Of a stretch of 64,000 bases of DNA, positions 14,491 to 25,435 are shown one piece after another. The position numbers were made by a program, and so were the translations under genes. The DNA comes from Knoxdaviesia capensis (lineage: Eukaryota > Ascomycota > Sordariomycetes > Microascales > Gondwanamycetaceae): contig LNGK01000010.1 of assembly GCA_001510575.1 (NCBI GenBank), positions 619,825-683,824 on the forward strand. Direction: 5' to 3'. Below the pieces are notes generated by a model. That model saw only the letters and a list, made by a program, of their open reading frames with translations, did no database searches and was not told where the DNA came from. How positions within the stretch are numbered: position 1 is the stretch's first letter; every line of letters begins with the position of its first letter.

Positions 14491-14922
14491 GGAATGCTGG
14501 ACCAAGCTCGGTGGACGTCGGTGTCCCGTTCAGGCACGAGACGCTGCAGATTTTGCGGCTTTCTATTTGTCCGAGCGAAGACCCAACTTCTGTTCCCCAG
14601 GATACAGACGGCTCACAAGAACTGAGACTCACCGGATGGCCAGAAGATACCGAGACGGTTTCACGGTAAATCTATGCACCAGATACATCCCAGGTCTCCA
14701 TGGCCAGAAGGAATGCTGGACCAAGCTCGGTGGACGTCGGTGTCCCGTTTGGGCACGAGACGCAGCAGATTTTGCGGCTTTCGATTTGTCCGAGCGAAGA
14801 CCCAACTTCTGTTCCCCAGGATACAGACGGTTCGCAAGAACTGAGACTCACCGGGTGGCCAGAAGATACCGAGACGGTTTAACCGTACGTCTATGCGCCA
14901 GATACATCCCAGGCTCTCCATG
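14491..14922. repeat. 219-bp tandem duplication
   Basis: Two head-to-tail copies start at 14491 and 14710 and are about 94 percent identical by eye. One plus-strand frame (14450-15031) stays open across both, because 219 is a multiple of three. The differences between copies fall mostly at amino-acid-changing positions (for example CAG/TGG, TAT/GAT, ATG/GTG), which argues against a conserved protein. The copies match no element I recognise. Confidence 0.9.
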
Positions 14923-17117
14923 CTGTTCGCTGATAGCCCAGGCCAGCGTGTTTGCTGCCAAGCCGCGCCGATCAGTGTTGGCCAGCGATCGCGACATCGA
15001 ACAGTTTCAGCGATCACGCGCTTCGATTTGATGGTGGGCCTGTCAGAAATCGCATTCTCCTGTTGACGTTACCGCTTTTTGCGCCACTACTTAGCCGGGA
15101 TCTCCTCCGAGCCCCCCAAAGCCGGCCCCCGGGGCCCACACTACCATTTCGCTCGCGCTTCGCTTGCGTAAGGACCCAGCACTTTTTGCGGTTGACTCTG
15201 GCGCGCCACCCGCCGGAAGGTAAAGTGTCTTTTCAAGCCCATGGTTGCATCCGCACACATTCCCAACTGGAATACTCCACACACGCCGCCGCCTCGTCTC
15301 GCTCGGCCCATATTAGGTTTGACGAAAGGGCTGCCAGCAGCCTTATTTTCCGGTAGGGAGGGGGTGGTCCTTTGCACCTCCAGCCAAGCTCTGACATGGC
15401 CTTGAGTCGTTGGCAGGTGTTGTCGTGGCTCGGGAAGACACCTTTCCACCAATGGTGCATGCTGTTTCTGCATCCCGCACTCTTTGTGACTGCGAAATAA
15501 TGCAAAAAGTTCTTTTGCTGGTAGGTACAATTGAGTGCCGCCAAGTTCATCCAGCACTTTCTGCAACTGTGAAATGCCAAGGGAGGTAGTATTCACATCC
15601 TACAGACTCTCATCATGATATTATCCAAAGGGACAACGGGTTGGATACCGAATAGCAAGAACGTAACAGAACGAGAAATCGGAAGATTCGACACACCACC
15701 CCACTTTTGGGAGATGAGATCCAGAGACATACCAAGACCGAACACTGTGCTTTTGATTCTGGTCTTTGTTACCCAAAACGGGCATTTTAGTTGGCACTGG
15801 TCCTTTTCGGTGGCTCTCCCTTGCATTTCAGGCCAGAGCACATATCGTCTCGGTCAAGCCGGCGGCCGGTCCCGTGAGCATGCGCTACGAACCAGCCAAC
15901 GCCAGCGCAGTTGTCCTTCTCCCCTTCCGAGGCCCTGCATCGGGAAGCGGCGCTAAACCAAACCCGCAAAATATGCGCTTTAGGGGGGGGGGGGGCCTTG
16001 TCTGCGGGGTTCTGTCCGGGGGTCTGTGGCGTTCCGGGCTCCGGCGCCGGCGCGGGTTGCCCCCACTCCGGACAGCTGCTAGCCAAGGGTGTCCGAAGTT
16101 GACCAAGAAGGCCGAATGGAGAGAGAGAGCCCCCGCAGGATGTGTTGTAGGAGGACAGGCCTTGTGGTCGGTCTGAAAGAAACGTACAAGTGCACCTAGA
16201 GAATTTCGCACGTATGATGTCCTAAGCGAAAACCAAATCGTCGTCGGCGATCTCTTCGAGACGGACGAACTCTGTTCACGCAATGCCGCTGCTTTCGCTG
16301 AGAGCGTAGACCTGTTATTATGGTTTGCACGTATCCTAGCCTCGACATTATGAATCGTATCTTCGTGGCAGGTGAGGTCGTACGGTCACTTCAATAACCG
16401 CTCGCTAGCTGCTCTGAACCTATCACGCAAAAGGCATGTCCCTTGTGCTGGAAGAAGCTTCTGCAGTTGTGCCAAAGGCCAGCCTTGTTGGTGGCGCAAT
16501 GCACTACGGCCCCGTCCGCTTTGTGGCGCTGCAGTCCATCCAGCGAAACCGATGGTTGTAACTTACACCGAAAACCCTAACCCTACCAAATTACAATTCT
16601 CACCGGCTGAACAGGGCTACTTCGCGCAAACCTATCCCCCGTGAGCTCTGTTTCTTTCAGATTGCCTTACCGGGCCTGGCCATGGTTTGCTTTCTGCGGA
16701 TTAGACTGTATCCCCTGGTCCACCAGAATGACAGTAACCCTAAGCTATGATAGCTATCGCGAGAGATACTGCCAGATTGCCTGATTTGGCAAGATAGGAT
16801 GCTCGCATTGCCGCCCGGAGCATGTCCCCAATGCAGGATTGTCCGTATATACGCTGTATCTGCAGCGGGCACGTCTGATGGCATCACGCATGACCAGGAT
16901 GCACATCATAGCATTTACGATCCCCCCACAGTCCAGGAAGTGTGCGGCGATCCCCATCTGAGCACATTTTCTGCCTCACGATGCAATATATAGCCACTAT
17001 ATCTGCACCCGCAATATCGCCATGAACCCCATCTCCCCGCCCCCGGAAGCTAAACAATCCCTGGCATGACCAAAAAGGCCCTTTTGGGCGCACAGCAAAA
17101 GAGCCATGCCGCCGTCT

Positions 17118-17151
17118 GGCGCTTTTTACCCGGCCGCCGGGTAAGAGCGCC
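17118..17151. repeat. GC-rich inverted repeat (hairpin)
   Basis: Perfect 8-bp arms (TTACCCGG / CCGGGTAA, 17126-17144) around a 3-base loop are enclosed by a second 6-bp pairing (GGCGCT / AGCGCC). The hairpin lies about 420 bp upstream of the AA9 gene. Its role is unknown; it could be a cruciform or a dimeric regulator site. Confidence 0.7.
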
Positions 17152-17454
17152 CCCAGCGGACCAACCACACCCGAGGCGACAGACATCTCCTTGCGTGTGC
17201 TGTCCCGTCTTGGGTTACTGGGTCCGCGTCGAGCATGTGTGAGCATGTGTGTTGTGCCCTGCTATTTCCTGTAATGTATATCATGCTCGTGCTTTGGGGA
17301 GAGCCATAGGTGCGTGTGGAGGCGGCCTTGTCTGGAGGTAACGGAACGGCACTTCCTGGAGCAATCAGGAAATAAACGAACAGCATCATATAAAGCTGGA
17401 GATATGCCCGGGGAAGTACTGGCAGATGATGGTGTGGAGACGGGAACACTTATA

Positions 17455-17464
17455 GTATAAAACC
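17455..17464 (+). promoter_or_regulatory. TATA-box candidate of the AA9 gene
   Basis: The motif GTATAAAACC lies about 105 bp before the AA9 start codon, a reasonable distance for a fungal core promoter. A second TATAAA is at about 17390. Confidence 0.45.
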
Positions 17465-17567
17465 TGGGGATGTCCCCAGGGAAGTTCTTGGAAAATTCCG
17501 TCTCAACCCGCCGTCGTCTGTCAGTTCCGTCCTGTGCAGCCTTCTTCAAATCTATCGTTATACTAAA

Positions 17568-18420
17568 ATGCTGACCTCACTCGTGCTGGCCTCTCTGGCG
17601 CTGGGCGCAAATGCCCACTGTACGTTGTTCTGCCGTAGCCTTAGAGTGCCCTTGCCTACTAACACTCGCCCCAATCGCGCCCTCCAGACACCCTGAACTC
17701 AGTCTCCGCCGGCCCGGCCGTCTCCAGCTCGGCACCATGGCACTTCGTGCGCCGCGCCGACAACTGGCAGTCCAACGGCTTCGTCGACGACGTGACCTCC
17801 ACCCAGATCCGCTGCTTCCAGTCGGTGTTCGCGCCCGCCGAGGCCACGCTGCCGGTGGCTGCCGGCAGCACCGTCGCCTACAGCATCGCGCCCAACATCT
17901 ACCACCCCGGCCCGATGTCGTTCTTCATGGCCAAGGTGCCCGCCGGCCAGACCGCCGCAACCTTCGACGGCGCGGGCGACGTGTGGTTCAAGATCTACCA
18001 CGAGCAGCCCAACTTCGGCCAGCAGCTGTCGTGGCCCAGCGAGAGTAAGTCCGCCCCGAAATCCAGCCAGAGTGCCCTGCCGTCTCGCACGAAACTGAGG
18101 CTAACGTGTGCCACGCTCCCCTGCGCCCGCGCCCAGCCCGGAACTCCATCAACGTGCAGATTCCCCGGTGCATCGCCCCCGGCGACTACCTGCTGCGCGC
18201 GGAACACATCGGCCTGCACGCCGCCTCCGCGCCGCGCGGCGCCCAGTTCTATATCAGCTGCGCCCAGCTGACCGTGACCGGCGGCGGCGCCACCGAGCCC
18301 GCCGAGAAGGTCGCGTTCCCCGGCGCGTACGCCCAGAATGACCCCGGCATTGTGATCAACATCAACTACCCCGTGCCGACTGTGTACAAGAACCCCGGCC
18401 CGGCGGTGTTCACCTGCTAA
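17568..18420 (+). CDS. AA9 lytic polysaccharide monooxygenase, secreted
   Basis: Three exons, 17568-17619, 17688-18044 and 18137-18420, give 230 residues; the introns are 68 and 92 bp, the first with a CTAAC branch site. Residues 1-16 are a signal peptide. Cleavage after Ala16 exposes His17, the N-terminal copper-brace histidine of AA9 enzymes. The second copper His is His90 in IYHPGPMSFF, and the axial tyrosine is Tyr175 in AQFYISCAQL, with Gln173 beside it. Cys60 and Cys178 probably form the conserved disulfide. AA9 enzymes oxidatively cleave cellulose and related glucans outside the cell. No C-terminal cellulose-binding module is present, so this is a single-domain member of normal core length. 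The carrier gene follows on the same strand. The start is fixed by the signal peptide. Confidence 0.92.
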
Positions 18421-18829
18421 GCACCGGTGGTTTGGGAAGTGCCGGTGGTGGGGATGTGGCATATTAGAGAGCAAAATAGCATTGAGACTGTTACGACTAT
18501 AAGCAGAATGGCATTCATGAGTTTGTATCCAATTTGCTTCTGCAATCCATCCCCTGAGACTCCGTATAAGTGATAGAGTGGTGGTGACCCTGGAATATGG
18601 TTAGGGTTAGACCCCAGCCGGTGAAGTAACAAAGTGGTGAAATCGTTCTTGTTCCAACCTCGGCAGCAGTGATGGAGCCAAGGGAGAAGCTTGCTTTTCT
18701 TTCAAACCTTTCTTCAAGTCCAAGTGAGAGCATTCAATCGATCATCCGTCAATTAACTCGTTTCCATCCCGGTTCGATTGCTCTCTTGCCATAAAAGTTC
18801 CTCTCTCCCCCGCTTTCTCCCCCGCCACA
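18421..18829. other. intergenic, AA9 to carrier gene
   Basis: This stretch holds the AA9 3' flank and the carrier promoter. The only distinct motif is a telomere-like TTAGGGTTAG at 18601. Confidence 0.7.
18601..18610 (+). promoter_or_regulatory. telomere-like TTAGGGTTAG motif upstream of carrier gene
   Basis: One and a half TTAGGG units 220 bp before the carrier start codon. Similar motifs lie upstream of other genes in this window (33664, 41430, 48716). TTAGGG-binding Tbf1-type factors use such sites in fungal promoters; use here is inferred. Confidence 0.4.
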
Positions 18830-19798
18830 ATGTCCGCCGATTTCTGGGCCGGATACCTGAGCGGCGCCGTGGGCATCATCATCGGCAACCCGCTGGAGCT
18901 GATCAAGGTGCGCTTGCAAGCCGGCAGCGGCCCGGCGCCCGCCTCCGCAGCCCCCGCCGCCGACTCGTTCGCCGCGCAGTTCCGCCGCGCCCCCACCTCT
19001 CTGGCCGCCGGCGCCGCGGCCCCGATCGTCGGCTACGGCGCGCTCAACGCCCTGCTGTTCGTCTCGTACAACCGCGCCGACGCAGCCCTGAACACCGCGC
19101 TCGCCACGCACAACTCTCTCTCGGCCACCTGGCTAGCCGGCGCGCTGGGCGGCCTGGCCACGTGGGTGGTCAGCACGCCGACCGAGCTGGTCAAGTGCCG
19201 CGCGCAGGCCGCCGTGCCGCCGCAGCCGAGCCTGCAGGTCGCCCGGCGCATCTGGGCCGCCGAGGGCGTGCGCGGGCTGTTCCTGGGCGGCTCGGTCACC
19301 GCGTGGCGCGACAGCATTGGCTACGGGTTCTACTTCTGGTCGTACGAGCTCGCCAAGCGCGCGCTGGCGGAGTCGTCATCGCCGGCCGGTGTGTTCCAGA
19401 GCGAGGCGTCGCGCGTGCTGATGGCCGGCGGCATCGCGGGCATTGTCACGTGGGTGAGCATCTTCCCGCTGGATGTCATCAAGACGCGCGTGCAGATCCA
19501 GCCGCTGCACGACGGCCCGCGGCCCGCGAGTCCGGCGAGTGAGCGGACGCCGCTGGCGGGCGACCGCGCGCATAAGCCCGCGCGGCGGATCGGCGCCGTT
19601 GAGGCCGCGCGGATCGCGTACGCCGAGGGCGGGGTTGCGGTGTTTTTCCGCGGGTTGGCGGTGTGTAGTGTGCGGGCGTTCATCGTGAACGCCGTGCAGT
19701 GGGCGGTCTACGAGTGGGCGATGCGCGAGTTGACCGGTGGAGCGTCAGGGTCGCCAACGGCGCATGCTGAAGCTGGCCATGCGGAGGTTGTGTTATGA
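18830..19798 (+). CDS. mitochondrial carrier family (SLC25) protein
   Basis: An intronless 322-residue gene whose start ATG sits in CACAATGTC. Three carrier repeats are visible by their signatures: NPLELIKVRLQ with Pro21, TPTELVKCRAQ with Pro117, and FPLDVIKTRVQ with Pro213. Each begins the first helix of a repeat; six transmembrane helices are expected in the inner mitochondrial membrane. The third repeat ends with FFRGLAVCSVRAFIVNAVQW, typical of the acyl-carnitine/amino-acid branch. Loops after repeats 1 and 3 are Ala/Pro-rich and longer than usual. The substrate cannot be read with confidence: an amino-acid or acylcarnitine-type carrier is a guess from those signatures. The next gene is on the opposite strand and converges on it. 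Confidence 0.9.
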   Translation: MSADFWAGYLSGAVGIIIGNPLELIKVRLQAGSGPAPASAAPAADSFAAQFRRAPTSLAAGAAAPIVGYGALNALLFVSYNRADAALNTALATHNSLSATWLAGALGGLATWVVSTPTELVKCRAQAAVPPQPSLQVARRIWAAEGVRGLFLGGSVTAWRDSIGYGFYFWSYELAKRALAESSSPAGVFQSEASRVLMAGGIAGIVTWVSIFPLDVIKTRVQIQPLHDGPRPASPASERTPLAGDRAHKPARRIGAVEAARIAYAEGGVAVFFRGLAVCSVRAFIVNAVQWAVYEWAMRELTGGASGSPTAHAEAGHAEVVL

Positions 19799-20503
19799 TA
19801 GGCTACAAAGGCTGGGTGGTACGGACTTACGCCTGTGGAGGGGTGTGCTGTACACTTTTGGGCGTACGGGTACCTGAACTGCTTCCAGCAGGTTGGGAGA
19901 TCAGCTCGTGCGATTTGGCACTCACGACGCCGTGATACGGCACACAGGGTTTGAATCGGGACATGCTCTCACAACGCCGGCTTTGATGAGCTGTACTGGG
20001 CAGGACGTCAACGCGGGGAATACAGACCACAGGGGGGACAGATCGGTCATATATCACAGGTGATGGTCCTCAGGAACACATAGAGATAAAAATAGGATGC
20101 CATTATCGGTTGTTATTAGCAACGCCATAGACACACACTTAGGTTTAGAAAGCCAGACCGTGATACACGGCAGGCAAAGCAACGGATATACCAAACTGAA
20201 ACTACCACCCAACGTGAGACATCGTCCACAAAAACAAAAAAAACAAACCCAACGCTGCAGGCGCCACAACTGGTGACGTCGGTGACTACATATAAAAGAA
20301 AAAGGTGCCACCACAACAGAGCAAAACGGGTGTCTAAAATTCAGGTTCTATCGGGGGAGGTTTATTGACACGGGCATATCTACACCATCAGCGCGATATG
20401 CTTCAGTTCTCTGTGAATGGGTTACGATAAGTTAGTGAAAGTTTCAACAATATGCAGAAGCGACGGCTTCACCATGTGAAAACGGGTAGGGAAGCGAGAT
20501 GAC
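19799..20503. other. intergenic between convergent genes
   Basis: AT-richer spacer between the 3' ends of the carrier gene (+) and the oxygenase gene (-). A TGACGTCGG (CRE-like) element is at about 20274. No coding region is seen. Confidence 0.6.
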
Positions 20504-21598
20504 TTACTCTTGAACCTGGTGTCCGACCTTCATGGCCGGATACTCCGTCTCCAGGCCCTCGGCTTTGCGCGCGCCGGTCTCCTCCACGCGCTTCTCCACC
20601 GCGCGCTGGCGCAGCTCAGGCACCGGCACCAAATCAAAATCCGACGACAAGTGCCAGAAGAAGGTCGACGAGATGCGCACCAGCGGCCGCTCCGGCTGCT
20701 CGATCTTGCGGCGCTCGATGGCGGCAACCGTGGCCTCGTTGATCACCACCTCGTGGAAGCCGGCCTTGATCAGCCCGCCGGTCAGGTGCTCGATCTGCTT
20801 GCCGGCCTGCACCAGCAGGTAGCTGCCGCGCGGGATCTTCACGGCAATGCGCTTGCCCGTGTTGCGCGCCCAGATGTTCAGCCCCGGGTAGCGCGAGCGG
20901 CCGTGGATGGTCAGGAAGTTCAGGTCGGTGTGGAAGCCCGCCAGGATGGTGTCCTGCACGCCGTACTTGACCAGGTCGGACGCCGTCGGCGCCAGCAGGT
21001 GCGGGCCGTAGCGGCCGGCGCTGCTGAAGGCGTCCTGCGGCAGGCCCAGCCCGACGGCGGCCATCTCCGCCACGTTGGTCACTGCCGCCTTCATGCACTT
21101 GCCCCAGCGGTCCATGGCCGGCTCCCAGCGCTCGTGCACGGCCGGCGCCTCCGGCACCACGTTGGGCGCGTTGAGCCCCGGGAAGGCGGTGGTGTACGGC
21201 GGCGTCTCGACCACGCGCCAGAAGAAGCGGCACTTGGGGTCGGGCGCGTGGTTGGAGATGTCGAGCGGCCGCTCTTCGGGCGCCAGCCGCGCGATCACGT
21301 CCAGGCACGGCTCGTGCACCGCGCACTTGGGCTTCTCGGTGTTCTCAAGCGTCACGCCGATCTGGTAGCCCAGCTCGGGCCGCTCGTCCTTGCGCAGCTC
21401 GGCCTCCGGCAGCGCAAAGTAGTCCTCCAGCAGGTCGAGGAACGCTTCGTTGTCGGTCTCCGACACGCGCGAGTCGTGCAGCACGAGGGCGCCGTAGGCG
21501 ATCAGCGCGTCGGCGGCTTTCTTGCACTCGGCCTGCACGGCCGGCGAGGTCGGGTCGCCGCCGAGGAAGACGTCGAGGTCAATGATCGGCAGATCCAT
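20504..21598 (-). CDS. 2-oxoglutarate/Fe(II)-dependent oxygenase (isopenicillin-N-synthase-like)
   Basis: A single exon of 364 residues. The C-terminal half is a double-stranded beta-helix oxygenase domain. Iron ligands are visible as His223 and Asp225 in GFHTDLNFLTIHGRSRYPGL and the distal His282 in GLIKAGFHEVVI; Arg308 in RPLVRISS is placed to bind 2-oxoglutarate. The N-terminal part starts with PIIDLDVFLGG, matching the N-terminal segment of this superfamily. These enzymes hydroxylate, desaturate or ring-close small molecules; the substrate here is unknown. No biosynthetic cluster surrounds it, so a catabolic or detoxifying role is as likely as secondary metabolism. It is divergently placed from the TauD gene, 2.4 kb away. 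The start ATG is the first in frame and fits the superfamily N-terminus. Confidence 0.85.
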   Translation of the reverse strand: MDLPIIDLDVFLGGDPTSPAVQAECKKAADALIAYGALVLHDSRVSETDNEAFLDLLEDYFALPEAELRKDERPELGYQIGVTLENTEKPKCAVHEPCLDVIARLAPEERPLDISNHAPDPKCRFFWRVVETPPYTTAFPGLNAPNVVPEAPAVHERWEPAMDRWGKCMKAAVTNVAEMAAVGLGLPQDAFSSAGRYGPHLLAPTASDLVKYGVQDTILAGFHTDLNFLTIHGRSRYPGLNIWARNTGKRIAVKIPRGSYLLVQAGKQIEHLTGGLIKAGFHEVVINEATVAAIERRKIEQPERPLVRISSTFFWHLSSDFDLVPVPELRQRAVEKRVEETGARKAEGLETEYPAMKVGHQVQE

Positions 21599-23987
21599 GG
21601 TAAAGTGGTGTGTGGATGTGTTGCGTTGGAAAATGGAGGCGCAGGAACGGTTTCGGCGTGGAGTTTAAGTTTGGGAAATGTTCAGATGAAAAAAAGATGA
21701 AAACCAGACAAGAATTTGGGTGAATCGAGAACGGAGGAACTTTGTAAATATTGGGAGGCGAATGCCGGCGCTGGCCGTATCTTATCTTCAGGCCCAGTTT
21801 CGGGTCAAATTAACACTGGCCAGTCACAAGAGCAAAGTGAGACCAACAAAACAGCCTCGTGCCAAAGGAGTCAAAAGTGTGCGTGTGTGTATAAGTGTGT
21901 GTGTGTATTGTTTCGAAGAATCCAGGCATCTGTTTACTGTCACGTTTACTGCAACTGGGGCCCCGTCCTTCTTATATCCCAAGCCACGCCGATAAAAGAT
22001 AACGAACAGTCCGGAAGCAAGCGAAAGGAAACCCAGATACGGGCCCAGAAAAAAAATCAAACGAGAATATCACAGGCCAAGAAAGGCAAGAAACACACAA
22101 AAGCGACCCTAGCCCGAATCTTCCAAACACAGGCTCGGACGAATCATCTTGTTGATTACCTGCGGCACAAGTTCCGGGTTTGTGCTGTTGCTGCATGGAT
22201 CAGACGTAGAAGCCCCCAGAGTGGGCTGGTAAAAGGGTATTTGGAGATAGGGCTTTGGTATGCAGAAGATGGGGTATTTTGGACTGCTTTGCTTTGTCTT
22301 TTGCGGCGTTGTGGGGGGTTCTGGTTTTGGTTGTTGTCTTTAGCGTCCGGATCTTCGAAGTCGTCTTTGGCCTTGGATGGAAAACAGTGGAATCTAAGAC
22401 ACATACGAGATGAGATGTCGTTGACTGCTCGACTTCCAAATACTTCCGTGGGATATTCCACGGAAGGTGCGATCTAGTTTAAACAACACGGAACGGAACG
22501 CACCTTGATAGTCAGGGTTTTTCCATCGCTCCTTCCGTCACTTCTCCATAGCCATCTTCGTAGTTTCGGGGTCCAGCGTGAACCATCTACATAGAGACCT
22601 GGGGATATAACAACAACTCGGTCTACGAATCCGTCCGTCTATCTGCCAAAAACAAAGCTGCCGAAGCACTTTTGAACGACTTTTTTCTCTTGTGGTGGCC
22701 GAGGAGAAGAATCATCTTCTCCAAAATCTGGATCGGCGACCTCCGACAGACCCGCCGACGCCGCAGAACCACATAATAGAATATATCGATGATACCGACG
22801 AAAAGTTCCTGGCCCATGCAAAATATTGGTTTATGGCAGTCCCCCATGTTTCTTTGCATACATATGGATATAGGCCTTATCTTATCGCCTGGTTTGGCGT
22901 CTGGAAAGGTCTGGCGGTAAGATGTCTGGAGTTTTTGCGTGTTCATCTGCCATGAGAGTCGGGGCTATCCTGGCTAACTTGAGGCCTGCGCTGTGCTATG
23001 TGAAGAGGGCTCACTGCAGATGAATCGGTAGGATATACGTAAGTCTCATATAAATACTCTATTCCCCCAGCCTTTCCAGGCCTCTGACATACGCTACTCT
23101 ATCAACATGAACTCTTGATATCCTCTCGACGAACTCAACCCCGTGGTGAACTACCCCTCATTGTTAGGGCATAACCCCAAAGCAACCCCGCTGACCTTAG
23201 GGTCTAACCCAGCCTCCGTCCACCCTCCCGGCGCTCGATGCAATCCGCCGCATCGCATTTCGGCAGCCTATCGGCAGGAATGGCCGGGCGAATCGGTTCC
23301 GAGTCCTTGGGGCTTGGTTACCAAGCGTGGCTTGCTAGAAGCTCCATCCTCTGAGCCGAAGTTTGGGGTTTGGTAGTGGCTGCATCGCAGTGTCTAGCGC
23401 TTTTTTGGCATGCCGTGATTTCGCGTCAGTATCGCATCAGGTTGCCGACCAATAGACATTCGAGCATATCGTGGAAGCCCGAGCAGAACACATTCTAGCT
23501 TGTACAGTGGTTTCTCACCCTGCTGGAAGTGCGCCTACGATACGTGTGTAATTCCGCCTTGTATCCAGAGCTCCATAGTGAAAGTCGGGTACTAGGAAGG
23601 GTGGGGGAAGTTGACAGTAGGAGTGCACTCGTACTATCTCGTCAAGACCAATTGCCAATACAGGCTGCCAAGTGCGCTATACCACATACAGCCGCTGCCG
23701 AACCGGCGATTGCAGGATGAGCTTCGTTGTTCGCGTGATTGTGTGAGCGTTTTGTTCAGTACGTACAGAGTTTGAGATGTCGTGACATTTACTCAGAATT
23801 TGTGTATGAAGCAGGTAGTAGTTGAAGTAGCTTAAAAAAGGATATATAATGCCGGGTTCCATCCATCTTCCTGTTCTGGAATTTGGCCTTCATATCGCAC
23901 ATATCCCGCTTCACCCTCCCTGAGCTCCCACACGCCAGCCCTTCCTAACATAATCCCAGATCATCCTCCCCCATATCATCGACCACA
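21599..23987. other. intergenic between divergent oxygenase genes
   Basis: AT-richer sequence with no supportable gene. A 253-codon frame at 21716-22477 begins without ATG and resembles no family. A perfect 9-bp inverted repeat lies at 22443-22466. The region carries the promoters of both flanking genes. Confidence 0.6.
22443..22466. repeat. perfect inverted repeat
   Basis: CTTCCGTGG and CCACGGAAG form 9-bp arms around the 6-base spacer GATATT. It may be a site for a dimeric transcription factor or a small stem-loop; its function is unknown. Confidence 0.7.
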
Positions 23988-25435
23988 ATGGCACCCACCG
24001 CTTTTGAAGAGACCCCCGTCCAGGTTGACGTCCCCGTCACCAAGACCGTCCCCGTACACAGCGCCACCGAGTCCGCAGTGCAAGCCCCGGGGGACGCGGC
24101 CCCGGCCGTCAAGGCCCCGGCCGGAGCTCTCCCCGCCGAGCTCGTCGAGTCGCTGCTGAAGGAGCACACCGAGGACGTGGTGCCCGAGCTTCCCACCGGA
24201 CACCGCGAGCCCCTGAAGCTGTCGGGCGCTCTGGACCAGTTTGAGCATTTTGAAGTCACGCCGGTCATCGGCCGCGAGTACGTCAACGTCAACCTCGCGG
24301 AGTGGCTCCGGGCACCTAACTCGGATGAGTTGATCCGCGACCTCGCCATCACCGGTAAGTAGCCTCGTCACCGCCTCCATACCCGGGTTCCTCTCAGGGA
24401 AAGCAGTAGACTCCCGAAGCGAACGCCAGGTCTAATACTGCCACAGTGTCCCAACGCGGCGTGGTCTTCTTCCGCAAGCAGGACGATATCAACAACGAGC
24501 TGCAGAAGGAGCTCGTGCAGCGGCTCGGCGAGCTGAGCGGCAAGCCCGCGACGTCCAAGCTGCACATCCACCCGATCAACAACGCCGGCCGCGAGCTTGC
24601 GAAGGACGACGAGATCAGCGTCATCTCGTCGGTCAGCGCCAAGCGGCTGCAGCTCGGCCGCCTGCTCCAGCTCGACCGCCGCCAGAGCCTCAAGCAGCAG
24701 TGGCACTCGGATATCACCTTCGAGCCTATCCCAAGCGATTATGCGCTGCTGCGGCTGACTGAGCTGCCCACCACTGGAGGAGGTGTGTTTAGTTCCTCCT
24801 TATCTCTCCGGCCGCTTGCCTATCTTCCCGCCTGGGGAAGCACTTCCAAGTATCACCCAAACTAACACACGCAACTAGACACCCTCTGGGCCTCGGGCTA
24901 CGAGCTCTACGACCGCATCTCCAAGCCGCTGCGGGCCTTCTTCGACAACCTGACGGCGACCTACGCGCAGCCGGGCTTCAACGAAGCCGCCGACCGCAAC
25001 AACTTCAAGCTGTACACGGCGACGCGCGGCGCGCCCGAGAACGTCGGCGAGGTGCTCGAGGCCATCCACCCGGTCATCCGCACCAACCCGGTGACCGGCT
25101 GGCGCAGCGTGTTCGCCGTCGGCCACCACGTGGCGCGCATCAACGGCCTCTCCGAGGACGAGTCGCGCCGCTTCCTCGACTGGTTCGTCGCCCTGATCGT
25201 CGAGAACCACGACCTGCAGGTCCGCCTGCGCTGGCAGTCCGTCAACGACCTCGCCATCTGGGATAACCGCTCCGTCTACCACGCCGCTACCCCCGACTAC
25301 CTGTTCCAGGGCCTCGGCGAGCGCTCCGGGTCGCGGGCTGTTAGTCTCGGCGAGAAGCCGTACTTCGATCCCGGGAGCTCGAGCCGGAGGGATGCGCTTC
25401 GCGAGCTCGCCAAGGCGCAGGGTGCGTCGTCGTGA
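23988..25435 (+). CDS. TauD/TfdA-family taurine/sulfonate dioxygenase
   Basis: Three exons, 23988-24354, 24447-24782 and 24879-25435, give 419 residues; introns are 92 and 96 bp. The facial triad is His209 and Asp211 in QQWHSDITFE and the distal His369 in WDNRSVYHAATPDY; Arg386 in GERSGSRAVSLGEKPYFDP binds 2-oxoglutarate. The TGGDTLWASGYELYDR block confirms the second splice junction, since its Asp codon is formed across it. Fungal members such as yeast Jlp1 release sulfite from sulfonates or alkyl sulfates for use as a sulfur source. The protein is probably cytosolic: no signal peptide is seen, and the N-terminal 60 residues are a Pro/Val-rich extension. Exact substrate unknown. Confidence 0.92.

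Larger units (their letters stand above)
1..17567. other. gene desert with microsatellites
   Basis: No coding region here can be supported. Open frames exist on both strands, but they mostly lack ATG starts, cross microsatellites, show none of the strong GC3 bias of the genes further right, and match no family I recognise. The stretch holds several long CA/TG tracts, a 26-base C tract, long A or T tracts and a 219-bp tandem duplication, listed separately. Long non-coding RNAs or highly diverged genes cannot be excluded by reading alone. Confidence 0.7.

Noticed and set aside
16571..16588. Possible telomere end (CCCTAACCCTA)
   Set aside because: Only two units, embedded in unique sequence; too short for a telomere or clear interstitial array.
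21716..22477. 253-codon frame between the two oxygenase genes
   Set aside because: It starts with GTG, is rich in Lys/Gln runs from AT-rich DNA and has no domain or splice context.
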